A DNA stretch of 64,000 bases. It comes from Jacaranda mimosifolia. Its lineage: Eukaryota; Streptophyta; Magnoliopsida; Lamiales; Bignoniaceae. A program made the translations under genes and the position numbers. The notes below the pieces were generated by a model. It searched no databases and was not told where the DNA came from. It saw only the letters and a list, made by a program, of their open reading frames with translations. The DNA is taken from assembly GCA_018894105.1 (NCBI GenBank), contig CM032121.1:22354730-22418729 (forward strand), read 5' to 3'. Shown in pieces: positions 1 through 13,206 of this stretch (position 1 is the first letter of the stretch; each line of letters starts with the position of its first letter).

Positions 1-5
1 ATAAG

Positions 6-295
6 TTGTCAAGATAACTATTTACAAGATAATATTTTATAAAATGGTGGCACTATCATAATTAATCTAACTGCATAAAAAGCATGATACAAATTATTAG
101 GTGCTTTTACAATCGGTGCACATAAGGTCAATGTTTACCTTTATAAATTTTCAAGGCAAATGATCAATCTATTAATTTTAAATTGATAGGACGAAAAAAA
201 GAAAATCAAATTACGTAAATTGTCAAGATAACTATTTACAGATACTATTTTATAAAATGGTCACCATCATATTTAATCTAACTACATAAAATATT
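6..295. repeat. Two-copy direct repeat, about 75 bp each
   Basis: The stretch beginning TTGTCAAGATAACTATTTAC at position 6 returns at position 220, followed in both copies by a TATTTTATAAAATGG block and an AATCTAACT-CATAAAA block. The offset is about 214 bases. It is AT-rich with no coding signal. It may be a segmental duplication or a remnant of a repeat cut by the window edge. The rest of 1-740 holds nothing I can identify. Confidence 0.7.
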
Positions 296-742
296 ACTTG
301 ACTATAATGACCTCGGTAAATAATACTTATCACACTATAGAACATTTTTATTAATTATTCTATAAATGGATACACAAGAGAGGATACTTTTCTTTTTAAA
401 TATTTTATAAACTCTTTAGAATATATACCTTATGAAGTGTTCGAGAGCTTGTTATATGTTGTAAAGTCTTCTATATAAATTTAGAGAGTGAAACTTATAA
501 ATTTTTAAAATAAAATATTGAAAATGTATAAACTCTTCTGTAAAATAATGAGGTCTCAAATGATTTCTTTAAGATCTTAAAGATTTCTTTAAATTGACAA
601 TTTAAATTGTAAGATTATTATTTACTAATATTTTATAAGTTTCATATTTATATTATCTAATTATTTTCAAATTTTAATTTTTAAAATAAATATATCATCT
701 TATTATTATTTTTTTTTTTTAAATGATATATACAAAAATTTA

Positions 743-920
743 TAGGGCCATCAAAGGGTTGGATTTCAATCCAAATTCAATCTGAATTCGATCCAAATTT
801 TATTATTTTTAATCGATTAAAATATTCAGTCAATCAAATCTAATTAAAAATATTTATAATTCGAAATATATGAAATTAAGTAATCCAATCCATTAAAAAT
901 CCGAATTCGAACTTTAATAT
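743..920. mobile_element. One end of a hAT-like element (remnant)
   Basis: The sequence TAGGGCCATCAAAGGGTTGG followed by repeated AATCCAAATTC-like motifs resembles the ends of the complete hAT-like element at 39506-40399, which starts TAGGGTTGTCAATGGGTC and is also rich in ATCCAAATTCGAA. Only this end is seen; the element is interrupted at 921 by the CACTA-like element. A possible distal part with AATCCAATTC motifs lies at about 28960-29060. The assignment rests on terminal similarity alone. Confidence 0.4.
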
Positions 921-939
921 TACTATTAGAAAAAATCCC

Positions 940-1580
940 TATGGGGATGCCTAAATGTGTCCCAATAAATAGATTTAGAAATGCTTTCACTTTTTGGGAC
1001 GATCAATTATAGTGTCCCGTAGGTGGGGGTCCTATTAGCTTTTCGTGACACTTGCAAGTGTCCCCAAAGTGATTGTTATTGTGTCACTCGATAGTCTCCA
1101 AAGCTTTCAAATTGTGACACTTCATAATGTCACATGATGACTTTCAACTACCTTAACTATTTAATTATGAGACATTATAAAGCGTCTCCATAGCACATGA
1201 CGGGACACTTCAGATTGTTTTATGAGATGCTAAAATGTATCTCCATACATAAATAAGAGGACACTAGTAAGTGTCTTGATAAGTAAACTATTGAGACATA
1301 AAAGGTGTCTCCATATGTGCTCTAATGATATTTTATAATGCCACAATACATAGAAAATATTTCTTTAAAGACACAATTTTGTGTCCCGAAAGATATTTAA
1401 AGACACCATGAAGCATCTTGAAAACTAAAATATGTAAGAAGAAAAAAAAAATATGTCCTTACATGGATCTTTGAAGGCACAAGAAAGTGTCACAAGAAAT
1501 ATCATAAGTGTCTCTGCACATATCTTTGAAGACAAAAGAAGGTGTCACAAAAAATATTAGATGCCCCTATAGTATGGCCG
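940..1580. repeat. Left subterminal repeat region of the outer CACTA-like element
   Basis: GTGTC, GTGTCCC, GACAC and AGACAC occur about every 20 to 50 bases in both orientations, several as inverted pairs such as GACACTTGCAAGTGTC near 1047. This density is absent elsewhere except in the matching block at the right end. In CACTA elements such motifs bind the element-encoded protein; that role is inferred here. Confidence 0.6.
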
Positions 1581-3193
1581 GTATCTACCATACTAATATA
1601 CATATAAATCCCTTTTCATAATTACTGAACCAACCAACTAGAAATGTATTCAGTAGAACATGCTACTACGCATCCATAACAACTATATTTCACTATTCAA
1701 CATTAATAGACGAAATAGATTACAAACTATAACATACAAAAAACATATTAATTCATGTCTTCAATAGTTTCAATAAATTTAAACATCAATTATATGACAA
1801 CACCAATCTCCATATATCAAAATGAAATAAACTACAATCAAATAAATCCATAAAGATACTTCTTCATCCAAATACATAAAATGAAGGGCTAATGTTGCAA
1901 CACATCTCTTTGGTCAATTCTTCATCTATTTCAACCTATCAAATCAACCAAACATAAATTAGATTAAATAGAAAATAATAAGATCTAATTATATGAAAAT
2001 ATAAATAAAGAAATAAATCCAAATGACATGGCAAGCTATAGAACTACCAATAACTTCGCCAATAGTTGTACGTTATGGTATTGGACGATTCAACACCTCG
2101 CTTGTCTCTACTATAACATTAACATGAACTTTGCTCCAATTGTTTCACAATTCAACTTCTTCAACAAGTGTTGATGGATTTAAGCTTTCAAGACGACCAA
2201 TTGCAATAGTTTTTTATGGACATTTCACGCATGTCATTAGATGCATGCATCTACTCCTCCATATGAACAAGGCATAGATCCTTCTGCAGTATGTAACTTT
2301 CCATGAAGTATCCATTCGTTGCACTCATCTAGAAACCCTTCCCAAAGTAAATGTCCTTCCACAACCTCAGATTTTCTACGTTAAGTCACTTTTGCACTTT
2401 CTACAAGGGCATAGTATTGTTTCATCATTTGAATTTGAGAAAGCAAAATCCAAGATAATTTTCACTTCTTCGCAGTACATTTTACTTGAGCTTGGGGAAC
2501 TCATCCAACTCTTATCCATATTGATATTGCTTCGAATATGGATGAATTCTAATAATTTAATTTGTCAATCCAAATAGTATAAATTGAAAAGGACAAACAA
2601 AAGTAACTTCTCATAAAGAAACCAATTGAGAAAAAGAATCTATAAATTTTTATTAAATATGAAATAATATTTCAGTAATAATATAATAAGAACTAACAAA
2701 AAAGAAGAAGATATAACATATCATCACGTGCCAATACAACTAAAATGATTTTAGTTGTATTGTTCTAAGAAATCTTTGAAGAGTGTGTCTCTTCATTTGA
2801 GAAGAATCAATATTCAAGAAAATTGATGACAGTTTTAGTAAATTATAATTGAGTATATTGCAAAGATGAATCAATATATGTGAAAGAATGTAAAGAGGAT
2901 GCTATATCATGTGAACAATATAATGCAGAAATATAGGTTGTCCTTTAGCAGCTAATAATATTCAATCATAAAAACTTATATTCTATCTAATTGAAACATA
3001 TCTCGTAGCTACTATCTTCCTAGCATTTCTATGTTGTCATCTCAAGTCCATCCTACAACAAATAATTAAAAATACGAAAGTTAATTCCAATTCTTCAATT
3101 TTTGGGTTGTTGGTGGCAACTCTAACGATAATTCTTAATATCTTCATATATTAATTTAACATTTACTAACAAGTATAGACATTAGAAAATATT

Positions 3194-5430
3194 GTTGGAA
3201 TAGTGCCACACAAGCCAATTAAATTGGTATGTAAACTATTTCATTTGTGATACAATCTAGATAATAATATTCATTAAATGGCCATCTTTATCTTATACTT
3301 ATATTTACTTCACTGCCTTTGGTTGAAATCTTTAGATCACACAAGACTATGGGACTTAGTCACACACTAGGTGGCGCATCATGAAATAAGTCTTACATGG
3401 TCATGATCTTAAATTTTTCAAGTCGTAGGATCTTATAAGACATGGCATCTAAGATCCGGATAGACTTACACAAATGATGCATAAATCCAAGGGTTGGATG
3501 TTGCTCCGTTTCATGAGCAATACCATATGAGATATAGATGCATGTTAGTAGGTGCTTGTTAGAGAATAAGGTACTAAAGGCCTGCCTGGAGAATCCACTA
3601 GATAGCCGAATAGGCAAGTCGGTAGTGGCAAGTTCTCTAGCTTACACTAGTACATATAATTAATCCTTTGACCTAAAGATTCATGGTAACCTTGTGTTTA
3701 AGTTCTCATCCTTTAACTCTTCCCTGGCCACGTAGCGGGTCGTTCGGGTGGAGATTAGGCATGAGCTACTTAGACATGGAAGTTTATGAGATCTAAGATG
3801 AGATCTAACTCCTCGTCATTGTGAATGGCAAGTACATCTCCTATGTATTCTATAATGATCGATTCCAAAAAACCCTTGCGCAAGGTAGTATAACAATTCA
3901 AAAATGGAGTTTTCCAAAGATGAGATCATAAAGGGGACTCAAAGATTAGGAATAGAAACATAGCATCGAGGCTATGAGGGAGCCAACAAATATCCTGCCA
4001 TAGGCCTCTTTCAGGAAATAGGAGACGAAAAGACCGTATTTTCATGGTACGCGTAGAACAAGAATGATTCTCCAAAAGCATTCATTTCGGTCAATTAGTT
4101 GGACTCCATGGACTTAAGGTTGGATATCGACCTTAGAGATTGGGTACTCTTCAACTAATGAAAATTAGTTGAATTGAGACAATTAGTTTAAAGGAGTTCA
4201 AACTAATATGAATATTTGATATTCTAAAGTCACAAAGAGCTATGAGCACATGTCCAATGAATGGTAAAACCCAATAGGTCACACACAAAAGCCAACTATA
4301 AATCCTATTAGATGAAGAGGAATTTTCTAAGAGTTAGAAAAATTCCTACATGACCGATTTTGGAGGTTGACCAATTGATACAACTTGTAGTCATTTTTGG
4401 TTTGATCAATTTAATTGTTAAATTGATCTAATTAATTTAAGGAGTTAAATTAAGATCAATTAATTGAGGAGTTAATTATTTGGTACCACATGACTATCAA
4501 TTGGTCAGGTTAACTTAAAGAGTTAAGTTAACAATATCTTGCTTAAGGAGTTGAGCAAATTGACTTAAAAAGTTAAGTCAAGGTTAATTAAATTAAAGTG
4601 TTTAATTTAATTAAAATGAAGAATTTATTTTGGAGGAAAATTTAAATGAAATGTTCATTTGGTGTGGAATTAGAATTTATTTGGATGACATTTCATAAGA
4701 TGAATTGAAAATTTCAAATGAAATTCAAATTCACATGCCAACTTGCAAGAGCAAGTGGGCGGCCTTGAGGAAGGTGTGATGTCACCTTGGCATCACACAA
4801 TCCTCCCTCTATATATAGATATAGTGTGAGGGGGCGGCCACATTCATTAAATGTGTGATTTGCAAGCTTGAATTAGATTCTCTCATTTTTCCCTCCAAAT
4901 TCTCAAGTGTTGCATCATGTGTTAAAGCTTCACTTCTCTTCTTCTCCTACCTCCAAATCAAGCCTTCATCCATGCTCTTCTTATCTTTTTTCTTCAGCTA
5001 ACATTGAGAAGAAAAGGATTGTGCATTAGTGTGTGGATCTTTACATTAAAAGTAAGACAATTGGATTGCTAGCCTTTGGATATCCTCTGTTTTGGGCGGT
5101 GACTTTGGAGTGATCTTTGGAGGTCTTTTCGGATCCATTTTGACCTAAATTTTTACTTGGAAATACATCAAGGAGTTGGTGTTCATTTGGGTCAAATTTC
5201 ACTTAAATTGGAGTTCATTTGATTGGGAAAAAGTTGCTCTAATTCTACTGTACCGCTGGAAGACAGTTTTCAAGGAGTTGAGATTTTCTTCCACCTTCCT
5301 TTGATTTTCTGAAAATCAAGGTAATTCTCCTTCCAAATGGTCTATGGCATGTTTTGATCCTTGTCTTCATATGTAGCCTAGTTATTTTAGCATTTTTTAG
5401 CTTTGATAATTAAATCCTAATGCTACATGT
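3194..5430 (+). mobile_element. LTR copy (solo LTR or LTR fragment), family shared with 15135-17343
   Basis: It begins TGTTGGAATAGTGCCACACA and is homologous over most of its length to the reverse complement of 17343-15135: shared blocks include ATCTAAGATCCGGATAGACT, the GCAAGTCGGTAGTGG block and the TATA-like CTCTATATATAGATATAG (about 4809-4826). No gag or pol is attached. The 3' boundary is approximate because the two copies diverge after about 5350. The TATA-like block on the plus strand fixes the orientation. Confidence 0.65.
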
Positions 5431-6505
5431 AACTTCAGATATACCAGCTTGTAGCTTTTTTGATGGAATCAATGCTTGAATGTTAATCTACAATCAAATT
5501 TCTAAGGTATGTAGTGGTTGTATTCTTCAACTTGCATTCTTAGCTAGTCTTGGATGACTTCTTCAATTTACTGATTTTTATAGTTTAGGATATCAATCTA
5601 TAATTAGAATTAAACTTTTAGTCAATGATGTAGATCAGTTCGGGTACTCAACTTAAATTAGTATATAAATAAATATATATTGTATATATAATTACATATA
5701 TTTATTATATGTAATTATACATATAAATTTACATATATATTATTTTGTACATATTATTTATATATATGATATATGCTATAAAATACATTGATTATCTATT
5801 AAAGAGGAAACTTTGGCCTCTTTGAAGTTCGGCAAGTGGCCTCTGTTGCAGGGCCACTTTGGCCTGACTAAGTTCGGTCTCATACTACTAAAAATTGGGT
5901 ATTGGTGACTGCTACTAATTCAAGGAAAAAAAACAAAAATGGGTCACGAACAGCATTTGTGACCGCATTAGTGATATGTGCGGTCACAAAATACCTCGTC
6001 ACAAAGCGATTTTAGTGACCATGTACCCCCATCAGTCACAAATTAGTGACCGCATATGTTTTAATTTCCATCACTAATGTTATTACATAAAAAATTTCAT
6101 ATAGCAAATAACTAGTCACTAATCGATCATTGATTAGTGACCACTTGTAACGGTCACTGTTTAGTGACCACCATTTGGGATCACAAGTTTTCAACAATAA
6201 TGTGTATTTTCTCCATTTAGTGACCACTCGACCGTCGCTAAGCGGTCACCAATTTTTTTAAAATATTTTTTTTTGCTTTTTAATGTTGAATGGATACTTT
6301 TATCTAACCTATTCATTATTCTCATTTACAAGAATCTAAAACTATACGATTCAAAATAATAATTCACATATCAAAATACAAAATTGTATCCGAAATTCAG
6401 TAATATTATATATATATATATATATATATCTCCAAATTCATAAACAAAACAAAGATCTTTAAATATAAACAAATTCATTTAGTCCAAACATGTCAATTAA
6501 TTTTA

Positions 6506-6712
6506 AATGGCGCCTCAGCCAATTTTTTATCAATTGCTTTTGATATAGCATCTCGTAGTTGCTCCTTACTAATATAGGTTGGTGGAGTTATCGTAGACAC
6601 TAACTTGGAGGAAGCCCCAACAATAATAAACTCACAGCAACTGTAAGTGTTTCTGAAGCTGTACGCTCCATCCTTGCATGGAGTATCATCTGTCTCAAGC
6701 CAATTCTTTTTG
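6506..6712 (-). pseudogene. Unrecognised coding exon, probably 3' terminal, inside the inner CACTA-like element
   Basis: About 68 codons are open on the minus strand from about 6712 to a TGA at 6506. The conceptual protein contains CKKNWLETDD, then an ITPPTYISKEQLRDA stretch, and ends EAPFKIN. It looks like real protein sequence: the ISKEQLRDAISKAIDKKL segment is a plausible amphipathic helix near a C terminus. I do not recognise the family. It could be the last exon of an element protein or a captured host exon. No initiator is visible, so it must be spliced from upstream exons if expressed. Confidence 0.4.
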
Positions 6713-7499
6713 CATCAAATGAATTTTCAAGAATAGGGTTGCTTCCATGTTGACTACCATATTCTTTATAATATTCATTCTATTTAAATATCCAAATATT
6801 AACAATACAATTAACCAAACACAAATAGATTCATACTACATACATGTAAGAGAAGTAAGAAGTTAATTTACTAGTATGTATAAAATGCGAAAATTCACAA
6901 TCATGGTTACCATGATTAATTCTATGTTGAGTTTCTTCTTCAATTATCTATTTATTTCTGATCTTCATCACTAGCAACTGATAAAGTCTGATAGAGTTTC
7001 CTCTCCAATATAGAGACACATAACTTCTGCTAAAGATACTAGCAATAGGATCGATTTTTTTCAAGGAAAATTGATTAACAATTCAAAGTCAAGAAGTTTT
7101 AGTGATGAACTTGGTGCTGTCATTCGAGAGGAGAAGTAGGTATTGCAAGCTAATATATTTCTACTATAATTCATAGTTTTTTAATTCTGTATTAATTCTG
7201 CAGTCACAATTGAAAAATAAGAAATATTATCTAAATTAGAATTTGGTATACTCAACCATGATCAAAAATCTTTTGAAATTAATGGCTATTTATTCAAAAG
7301 GAAAAAGTGATGGGATTAACCATTAGGGTTATATTCAAATATTCATGCAAACCAAAAAATTAGATATATTATCACATGATAAACAATCATAACTTAAAAA
7401 TCCAAGCAAACATACCTTAATGACATAATAATTATGCAGAACATTTTATTTTCCTTTAGTTAATGGATATTAATAAAAATAGCATGGAACATGAAATAC

Positions 7500-7662
7500 C
7501 AAGTATGCCTGATATGCAATCTGAATTTTGAGTGGCAGCAGCATCGTCTATGGAGAGACCAAGCTTGCCCTGATTATCCAGAGAAGAACCATTGGGTAGC
7601 ACAGGACGCCCTTTCTCCAAACAATACCCCTTTTGGCGGCCATTTATGTATGCTGAATATCT
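7500..7662 (-). pseudogene. Unrecognised internal exon inside the inner CACTA-like element
   Basis: On the minus strand an acceptor-like ATTCAACAG is followed by an open stretch encoding YINGRQKGYCLEKGRPVLP and then NQGKLGLSIDDAAATQN, ending near a donor-like ACTTG/GTATTT at 7500. The flanking splice-like signals and protein-like composition argue for a genuine exon. I do not recognise the product. It lies upstream, in transcription order, of the exon at 6506-6712 and may belong to the same gene. Confidence 0.4.
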
Positions 7663-9730
7663 CTGTTGAATAATGATATGAAGAATTAAAGTTGGAGAAA
7701 TGCAAATGTCCAGATCTTGCACTAATAAAGCTATAGATTCAAGCATGAACTGGAAAGGATAACGTTAGAGATTTTTACTAGTATGGTCCACATAGAAAAC
7801 AAAAAGAAAGAAGGGGGTATCTTCAGACAATTTCTGTAGTCAGACCATATGTCATGATATCCAATTTTGAAGCCCCCAGGATTTCTAATATTTAAAAATG
7901 ATGTTTAGCAAATACTTTCTCAGCAAAAATTAGAGGTATCAATTAGATGAAGAGGGGATGGCAACCTTGAATCAATATTACATACCTTCTCTTACATCTT
8001 TATCTATTTCTTAGCAGAACTTTAACCAGTTTCTTTATCAATTCCTTTCTAGTAGGTAAGAGAAACAATTGCTTTAACGAATTATCATATCATGGAGCTT
8101 CTCTCTAAACATAAGAAGTATTCACTCAAGTTAATGGCCACCAAATAGCTTACTAGAAATTCCTTATTCTGACTAATAAGATTTCAAATTTCTTTATAAG
8201 AAAGAGTCCTATTGAGAAATCGTGCGCATACACATTCTCAGAACATTATTATGTTAGAAATAAATAAATGAAAGAAAATTTTGAAATATAAAAATAAAAG
8301 GTTTGGAGCACCCAGAGCTTCAAACCTTCACTTTTTGTGATCCATCTCCTTTCACTTTCTTTTTGCGGCTTTGCCAATTATATTCTTAAACCAAACCAAA
8401 CTCCTAAACCCATTCTCAATGCTCAATTCAGATAACTAAAAGACCTGCAAAAGGAAGTCACATATCATATCAATGATATGAATGATATATCTGGCGCCCA
8501 ACATATTAGAATATCATTATTCAATGTGCTCACACATGAATCATCTATACTAAAGATTTCCTAGTTTTGAAATTGCTATAAGTTGGGAAATTGCTAATAG
8601 ATAAAAGACAAGAATATTCCAATATTGCCAGTTTTTGGTATTATATGAAATTAATTGTAGAATAACCCAAAAAAGAGCGATTAGAGAGGAAATATGAGAA
8701 AAAACTTTGTTAAAGAAAAAAGTTTATAATATGAAGGGTAGGATTTATAACATGACTTTCCAACTATAGGTAAAATACTATCATAATCAAACTAAAGAAT
8801 TTGGACATATAATATTAATTTGTTTGATCTACAGTAAATACGTTATAAGAAAACTCTGATATTCTTGCTACTGACTCAAGAAACAAAACAGGTCTCACTG
8901 ATCCTTGCTCAAAAGCAAATCAAAGGAAGACATCACCCATATCCCAAGATATATACTAAATAGTCGAAGTAGCCCAGTACTTCATTAATTATGGCAAAGA
9001 AAAGAATTGCAAGTTCTCAAATTAAGGAAATTGGATTTCACAGATTCATATCAAAACAAAGAAGTTTAAGTGATCAAGATCAACCTAATTCGCATGATTA
9101 GTCCCTTAATGTTTATATATTTATGGCGAGACATTTTGATAAATATTTATCATTATAATAATATATCAGACTTAGGAAAGTAGTTACATATGTTCAAGAC
9201 TAATATTACAATTTATATCAGTATATAGGCTCTACGCAGTGCATGCATAATTGCAATGAACACACAAGCATATCAAAACTCACAAATAAAACTAGTACAT
9301 GGTTCATAAATGAATACATCACTAAAACGATGAAAGAACGTAAATAGTCTACTCAATTACAAATAAATTATCCAACAGAGAGGTAAATGCCATTGCCAAA
9401 AACTCATCTATTGAAACAAAAGGCTTGTAGATCAATACTTTACACTCAAATAGTTGTAACAATACTATGTTATATCTAGTGTGCTTGTCAGCTAAACTAC
9501 TAACACTTAAATCAGTTTTATGAGACTACGGCAAAATAACAGTTGAACCACAACAAATACATCACGCATTAAAAGTTGTACCATCACAATTCACCAAACA
9601 GTGCACCACAACATTCCCAGACATTCAAAAGGAATACATAAACACTACAAATGAAGATAAATGAAAGTAAAAATGCATTATAGGATGAAGATTTGGAACC
9701 TGAAGATTGTGAGATTTGATGTACTCCTAG

Positions 9731-9990
9731 ATTCTTTTTACAGTGCTGGACCGAGATGGTTCGGGAGATCTAAGAACTTCGCGAGAGCAGGGGACATAGG
9801 CTATACCTTCAGTACGCTGGTGGCACAAGTCGCGGCCATCAGAGATCAGCACTTGTGGGCAAAAAGCCTTCCTGATGACCCCATTGTTTGTTCGACGTTC
9901 TCGAAGAGGGCGAAGCTCACTTTGGTAAAACCCTAGAGAGAGAAAAGGGGGAAAGGGTTTTTGCGGGCTGAGTCTAGAATTTCCTCGATC
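9731..9990 (-). pseudogene. GC-rich leader / first-exon-like fragment
   Basis: Base composition here is clearly richer in GC than anything within several kb. On the minus strand it reads like a plant transcript start: a pyrimidine-rich stretch with CTAGGGTTTTACC, then short ATG-started frames (one beginning MGSSGR, one MAATCATSVLK) that stop quickly. This suggests a captured 5' end of a host gene. The parent gene is not recognised. Confidence 0.35.
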
Positions 9991-11639
9991 AGAACTTCCT
10001 TGGTGAGCTTTCAAAAGGGGACTGGATCTTGTCATCTTGGTTGAGCTCTTCGAGAGCTTTGAGTCAAGGTTTTGAGGATTTGAAATGTTTAGTTTAACAA
10101 TAAATAGTAAAGAAACCATGTAGTGACTAAGCTGGCTAGTAGCTTGATGAATTTTGAAAATGTAGCACGGTTCCATTCTGGCTTGACTGAAAAATTTTCA
10201 AATTTTATTTAAAATTTTGTGATGAATTTGTGACCCCTCTGCCATTGGTCACTAATTAGTGATCCATGGTAATTAAATATAATAATTTAATGACTGCTTT
10301 TGTAACCCAAAAAAATGGGTCATAGATTTAGTGATCGATAAATGACCACCAAATAAATCGTTATTAATTTCGTCACAAAATTAATTACTAATTCGTTACT
10401 ACTCTTTTTTTTTGTTTTGAATAAAATCAGTCACAAATGCATCACAAAACAGTCATTGTTTGGCGATCATTAAAGCCTGTTTTTTTAATGGTGCCTGTAC
10501 CAAGAAACCAAACTTCTATACCAAGGCCAAAACCTCTAAACAGAGACCAAATTACTCTGGCAAGCCTTTTTTTTTATTTTAAATTTTACAATTTTACTTG
10601 ATGAAAACTATACCCATTTTTATCAAGCAATCCTTTAAAATTTGGAGCATAAAATCTAAAATGGGTGCCCAATAAAAGAGCAAGATGCAGATAAATTAGC
10701 AATGCAAATAAACTTATTAATATCCTAAATTTCAAATTGATCATCTAAAATAAGTAGCAACAAACTGTCAAATTAAACCAATCAAGTAGATGTACGCTTA
10801 AACTCATTTGAATAACAATGTCAGCAATAATATTAAACCATATATTAAAGTATTTTAAGAGAGCAATATTCTTCATATAAAGAGCCATATGAAAATAGAA
10901 GACAAATCATAGATTGAACTAATATAACCAAAGCTCCATGGAGAAGTCAAAGAACATATCATAATTCATCTCAACATAGTTCTACATAGGAATACAGCTA
11001 AAACAACAAACTTCATATACATTCCAACCTGCATAACCCCAATTTTTTCCCCTCTATTTTACAACCTAAATGGACAATCCCAACTTTTTCCTCTAGTTTT
11101 CAACCATTCTGATGGGTTCACCTAATCGGTTCTCAAAATAATAAACCATATAGAGAGTTTGAAGCCATTAGGAAGTGAAAGCAAGTATATAACAAACACA
11201 ACAGTCCATATATTAGCTACTTTAACAGCCAAAATAGAGATCCAACATAGAAGTGTTTTCAAATAGAGACTGATAAGCCTCACCGTGAGTACTCAATAAC
11301 AAAGACAGAGAATTGCTGACGTTGAGGAATTGTAGAAGTTGAGAACACCTTTCACTGGAAAATTATATCAGAACTTTCAAAACTTCCTATATGAGAGGGA
11401 GAATTTGCTTGTGTGGGTAATGTGTGATTTTGTGGGAGAAAACCATGTGTCAGGCGAGAGATTTGGGTTAGGGGTTTGGGAGATTTAGGTTAGGAATTTG
11501 GGATGAAGTATTTTTAGATAGAACTCAGAAGGAAATCGAACAAAATCAATTGGGAGTTTTGGCCAGAAGTTCTTAATTTTTTATTAAAATGACGCCAATA
11601 ACTTTTTTTATTTTGATTTTTCAGATTATTTCAAATATT

Positions 11640-11911
11640 ATGGGACATTTTAGTAAAAGTGTCATAATTTAAAATTTGTCCTTAGAAAAAGTGTTAATAA
11701 GATACTTTCATGAAAGAGTCATAATAAAAATAAAAATGTGACATTTTTTATAAAAGTGTCTCCACAAAATAAGTTAATAAGACACTTTTCAAGAAGTGTC
11801 ACAATAAAAAATTAAATAACTGGAGCATTAAGACACATTTTTGCCAAATGTTCCAATAGATAAATTATTGGGACATTTTTATAAAGGTGTCACTTAAAAT
11901 GTGTCACAATA
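11640..11911. repeat. Right subterminal repeat region of the outer CACTA-like element
   Basis: Repeated AGTGTC, GACAC and GACATTTT motifs spaced about 20 to 50 bases apart in both orientations mirror the block at 940-1580 and end at the TTTTTTCTAGTAT terminus. Confidence 0.6.
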
Positions 11912-12304
11912 GAGCTTTTTTCTAGTATATAAGTTTTTATTAAATTAATACTCTTATACATAATATTAATAAAGATTTTAAACTAAAATCTTTATATTAT
12001 ATTAGCCTAATGTCTATATTATGCTATTGATATTGAGCCTTAATATAAAAGTAAGTGGCATACTGGAAAAAAAAAATACCAAATATAATAATGTATAATA
12101 GTTTACCTATGTATTAATATAATATTATATAAAGGTTTAGTATTCAAATATTTAACTTTTACGCCAATATATGATAAAAAAATTATTAAAAAAATTCAAA
12201 TATAACATAAAATTACTTTGTAAATACAATATTTTTATACAATTCAAAAAAAGAAAAAAATATGAAATCGAGCAGATTTTTTTATCGAATTTGGATATGA
12301 TACT

Positions 12305-13120
12305 TGCAGATGGCTTAATTTTTGGGCCAATTGAAAATTGACATGTGTAAAAATATATTAGTTATTAATTTAAAATTTTCTATTTATGTATCAAAATTTA
12401 TTATATTTTGAAATATAAATAGTTAATTTTAATTAATACTCTAATATTATTTTATACACAAATAAGATATTGACAAGTGTCAAAATGAAGTAGCACAACT
12501 GATCAAATCAAGTCTGGTGACCTAGCAATCGCGAGCCAATTGAATTGTGACATGTGGTGCATCCATGTACATGGACCAATCAAGTCAAGAATGTTTGATA
12601 TTATCTTTTAAATGTGCGTCAAAGAGATAATATCAAATGAGTTCAAGTCATTTCGGAGTCTCCTACTAAGCACCTATGTAAAGGGGATGATTAGAGACTC
12701 ATATTCTCATATCCTCATATTCACATATGCATATATTCTCATACTCGTATTTTCATATCCACATATTCTCAAGTCTTCAAGTTTCTGCTACAACGACGTA
12801 TTGCTACTGCGAATGTCCTATAACTCTTCAAAGCATCAAGTCATCAAGTCCTTTGAACCCAGAGTCAAGGTTCGAGTTTCAAAAAAATCTCATAGTATTC
12901 TTTTATCAAGTGAAATGATACTACACCATATATCCAGGAACAAGATCATATATATATATATATATTGGGAGAAGAATCAGAGGATTAGTTTTGTTAGAGA
13001 TTTTATATTTTTCTCTGATAAATTATTATTCTCATATATTATTTAATATAAATTAAATTTGTCCATTATTTTTCTTTGTCTTGTGATTTAATTTTGCAGA
13101 CAACGAAATTTGTGTGAACA
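12305..13120 (+). repeat. 5' LTR of element 1
   Basis: It begins TGCAGATGGCTTAATTTTTG and ends GTGTGAACA, matching the 3' LTR throughout. A run of CATATTCTCATA-type repeats at about 12700-12775 is present in both copies. The reading frames found here are non-coding LTR sequence. Confidence 0.92.
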
Positions 13121-13146
13121 AATTTCTAGCAGGCCCAGTGGGACCC
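13121..13146 (+). promoter_or_regulatory. Primer-binding site region of element 1
   Basis: Directly after the LTR lies AATTTCTAGCAGGCCCAGTG, followed by GGACCCG. The CCCAGTGGGACC block is the kind of PBS seen in plant Tat-group elements. I have not assigned the tRNA. Confidence 0.55.
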
Positions 13147-13206
13147 GAATCTACCCCTTATCTCTTCCTCCTGTTTGAATTTTGAAGATATTTGCAACCA
13201 CTCAAT

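Larger units (their letters stand above)
5883..10493. mobile_element. CACTA-like element, inner, with GTGAC/GTCAC subterminal repeats
   Basis: The left end TACTACTAAAAATTGGG pairs imperfectly with the right end, which on the minus strand reads CACCATTAAAAAAACAGG. Both ends carry dense GTGACC/GGTCAC and TTAGTGA motifs (about 5900-6250 and 10195-10475), distinct from the GTGTC motifs of the outer element, so I treat it as a separate nested insertion. No clear TSD was found. Inside, on the minus strand, are exon-like fragments (6506-6712, 7500-7662) and a GC-rich leader-like piece (9731-9990). The alternative is that inner and outer repeats belong to one complex element. Confidence 0.5.
921..11929. 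mobile_element. CACTA-like DNA transposon, outer
   Basis: The left end reads TACTATTAGAAAAAATCCC and the right end, read on the minus strand, TATACTAGAAAAAAGCTC; both resemble the CACTANNAGAAAAA termini of the CACTA (En/Spm) superfamily. Just inside each end lie many short GTGTC/GACAC motifs in both orientations (about 940-1580 and 11640-11911), the arrangement of CACTA subterminal transposase-binding repeats. I could not settle a 3 bp TSD. The interior has no recognisable transposase core, so the copy is probably non-autonomous. It contains an LTR copy (3194-5430) and a second TIR element (5883-10493). Stretches 1600-3190 and 10500-11640 have no recognisable gene. Confidence 0.6.

Noticed and set aside
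940..1580. Regularly spaced short repeats suggestive of a CRISPR-like array
   Set aside because: The motifs are only 5 to 7 bases, occur in both orientations and at uneven spacing. They pair with a matching block near 11640-11911, which fits CACTA subterminal repeats in a plant genome.
12612..13046. A 144-codon open frame
   Set aside because: It lies wholly within the 5' LTR of element 1, and the 3' LTR does not preserve it.
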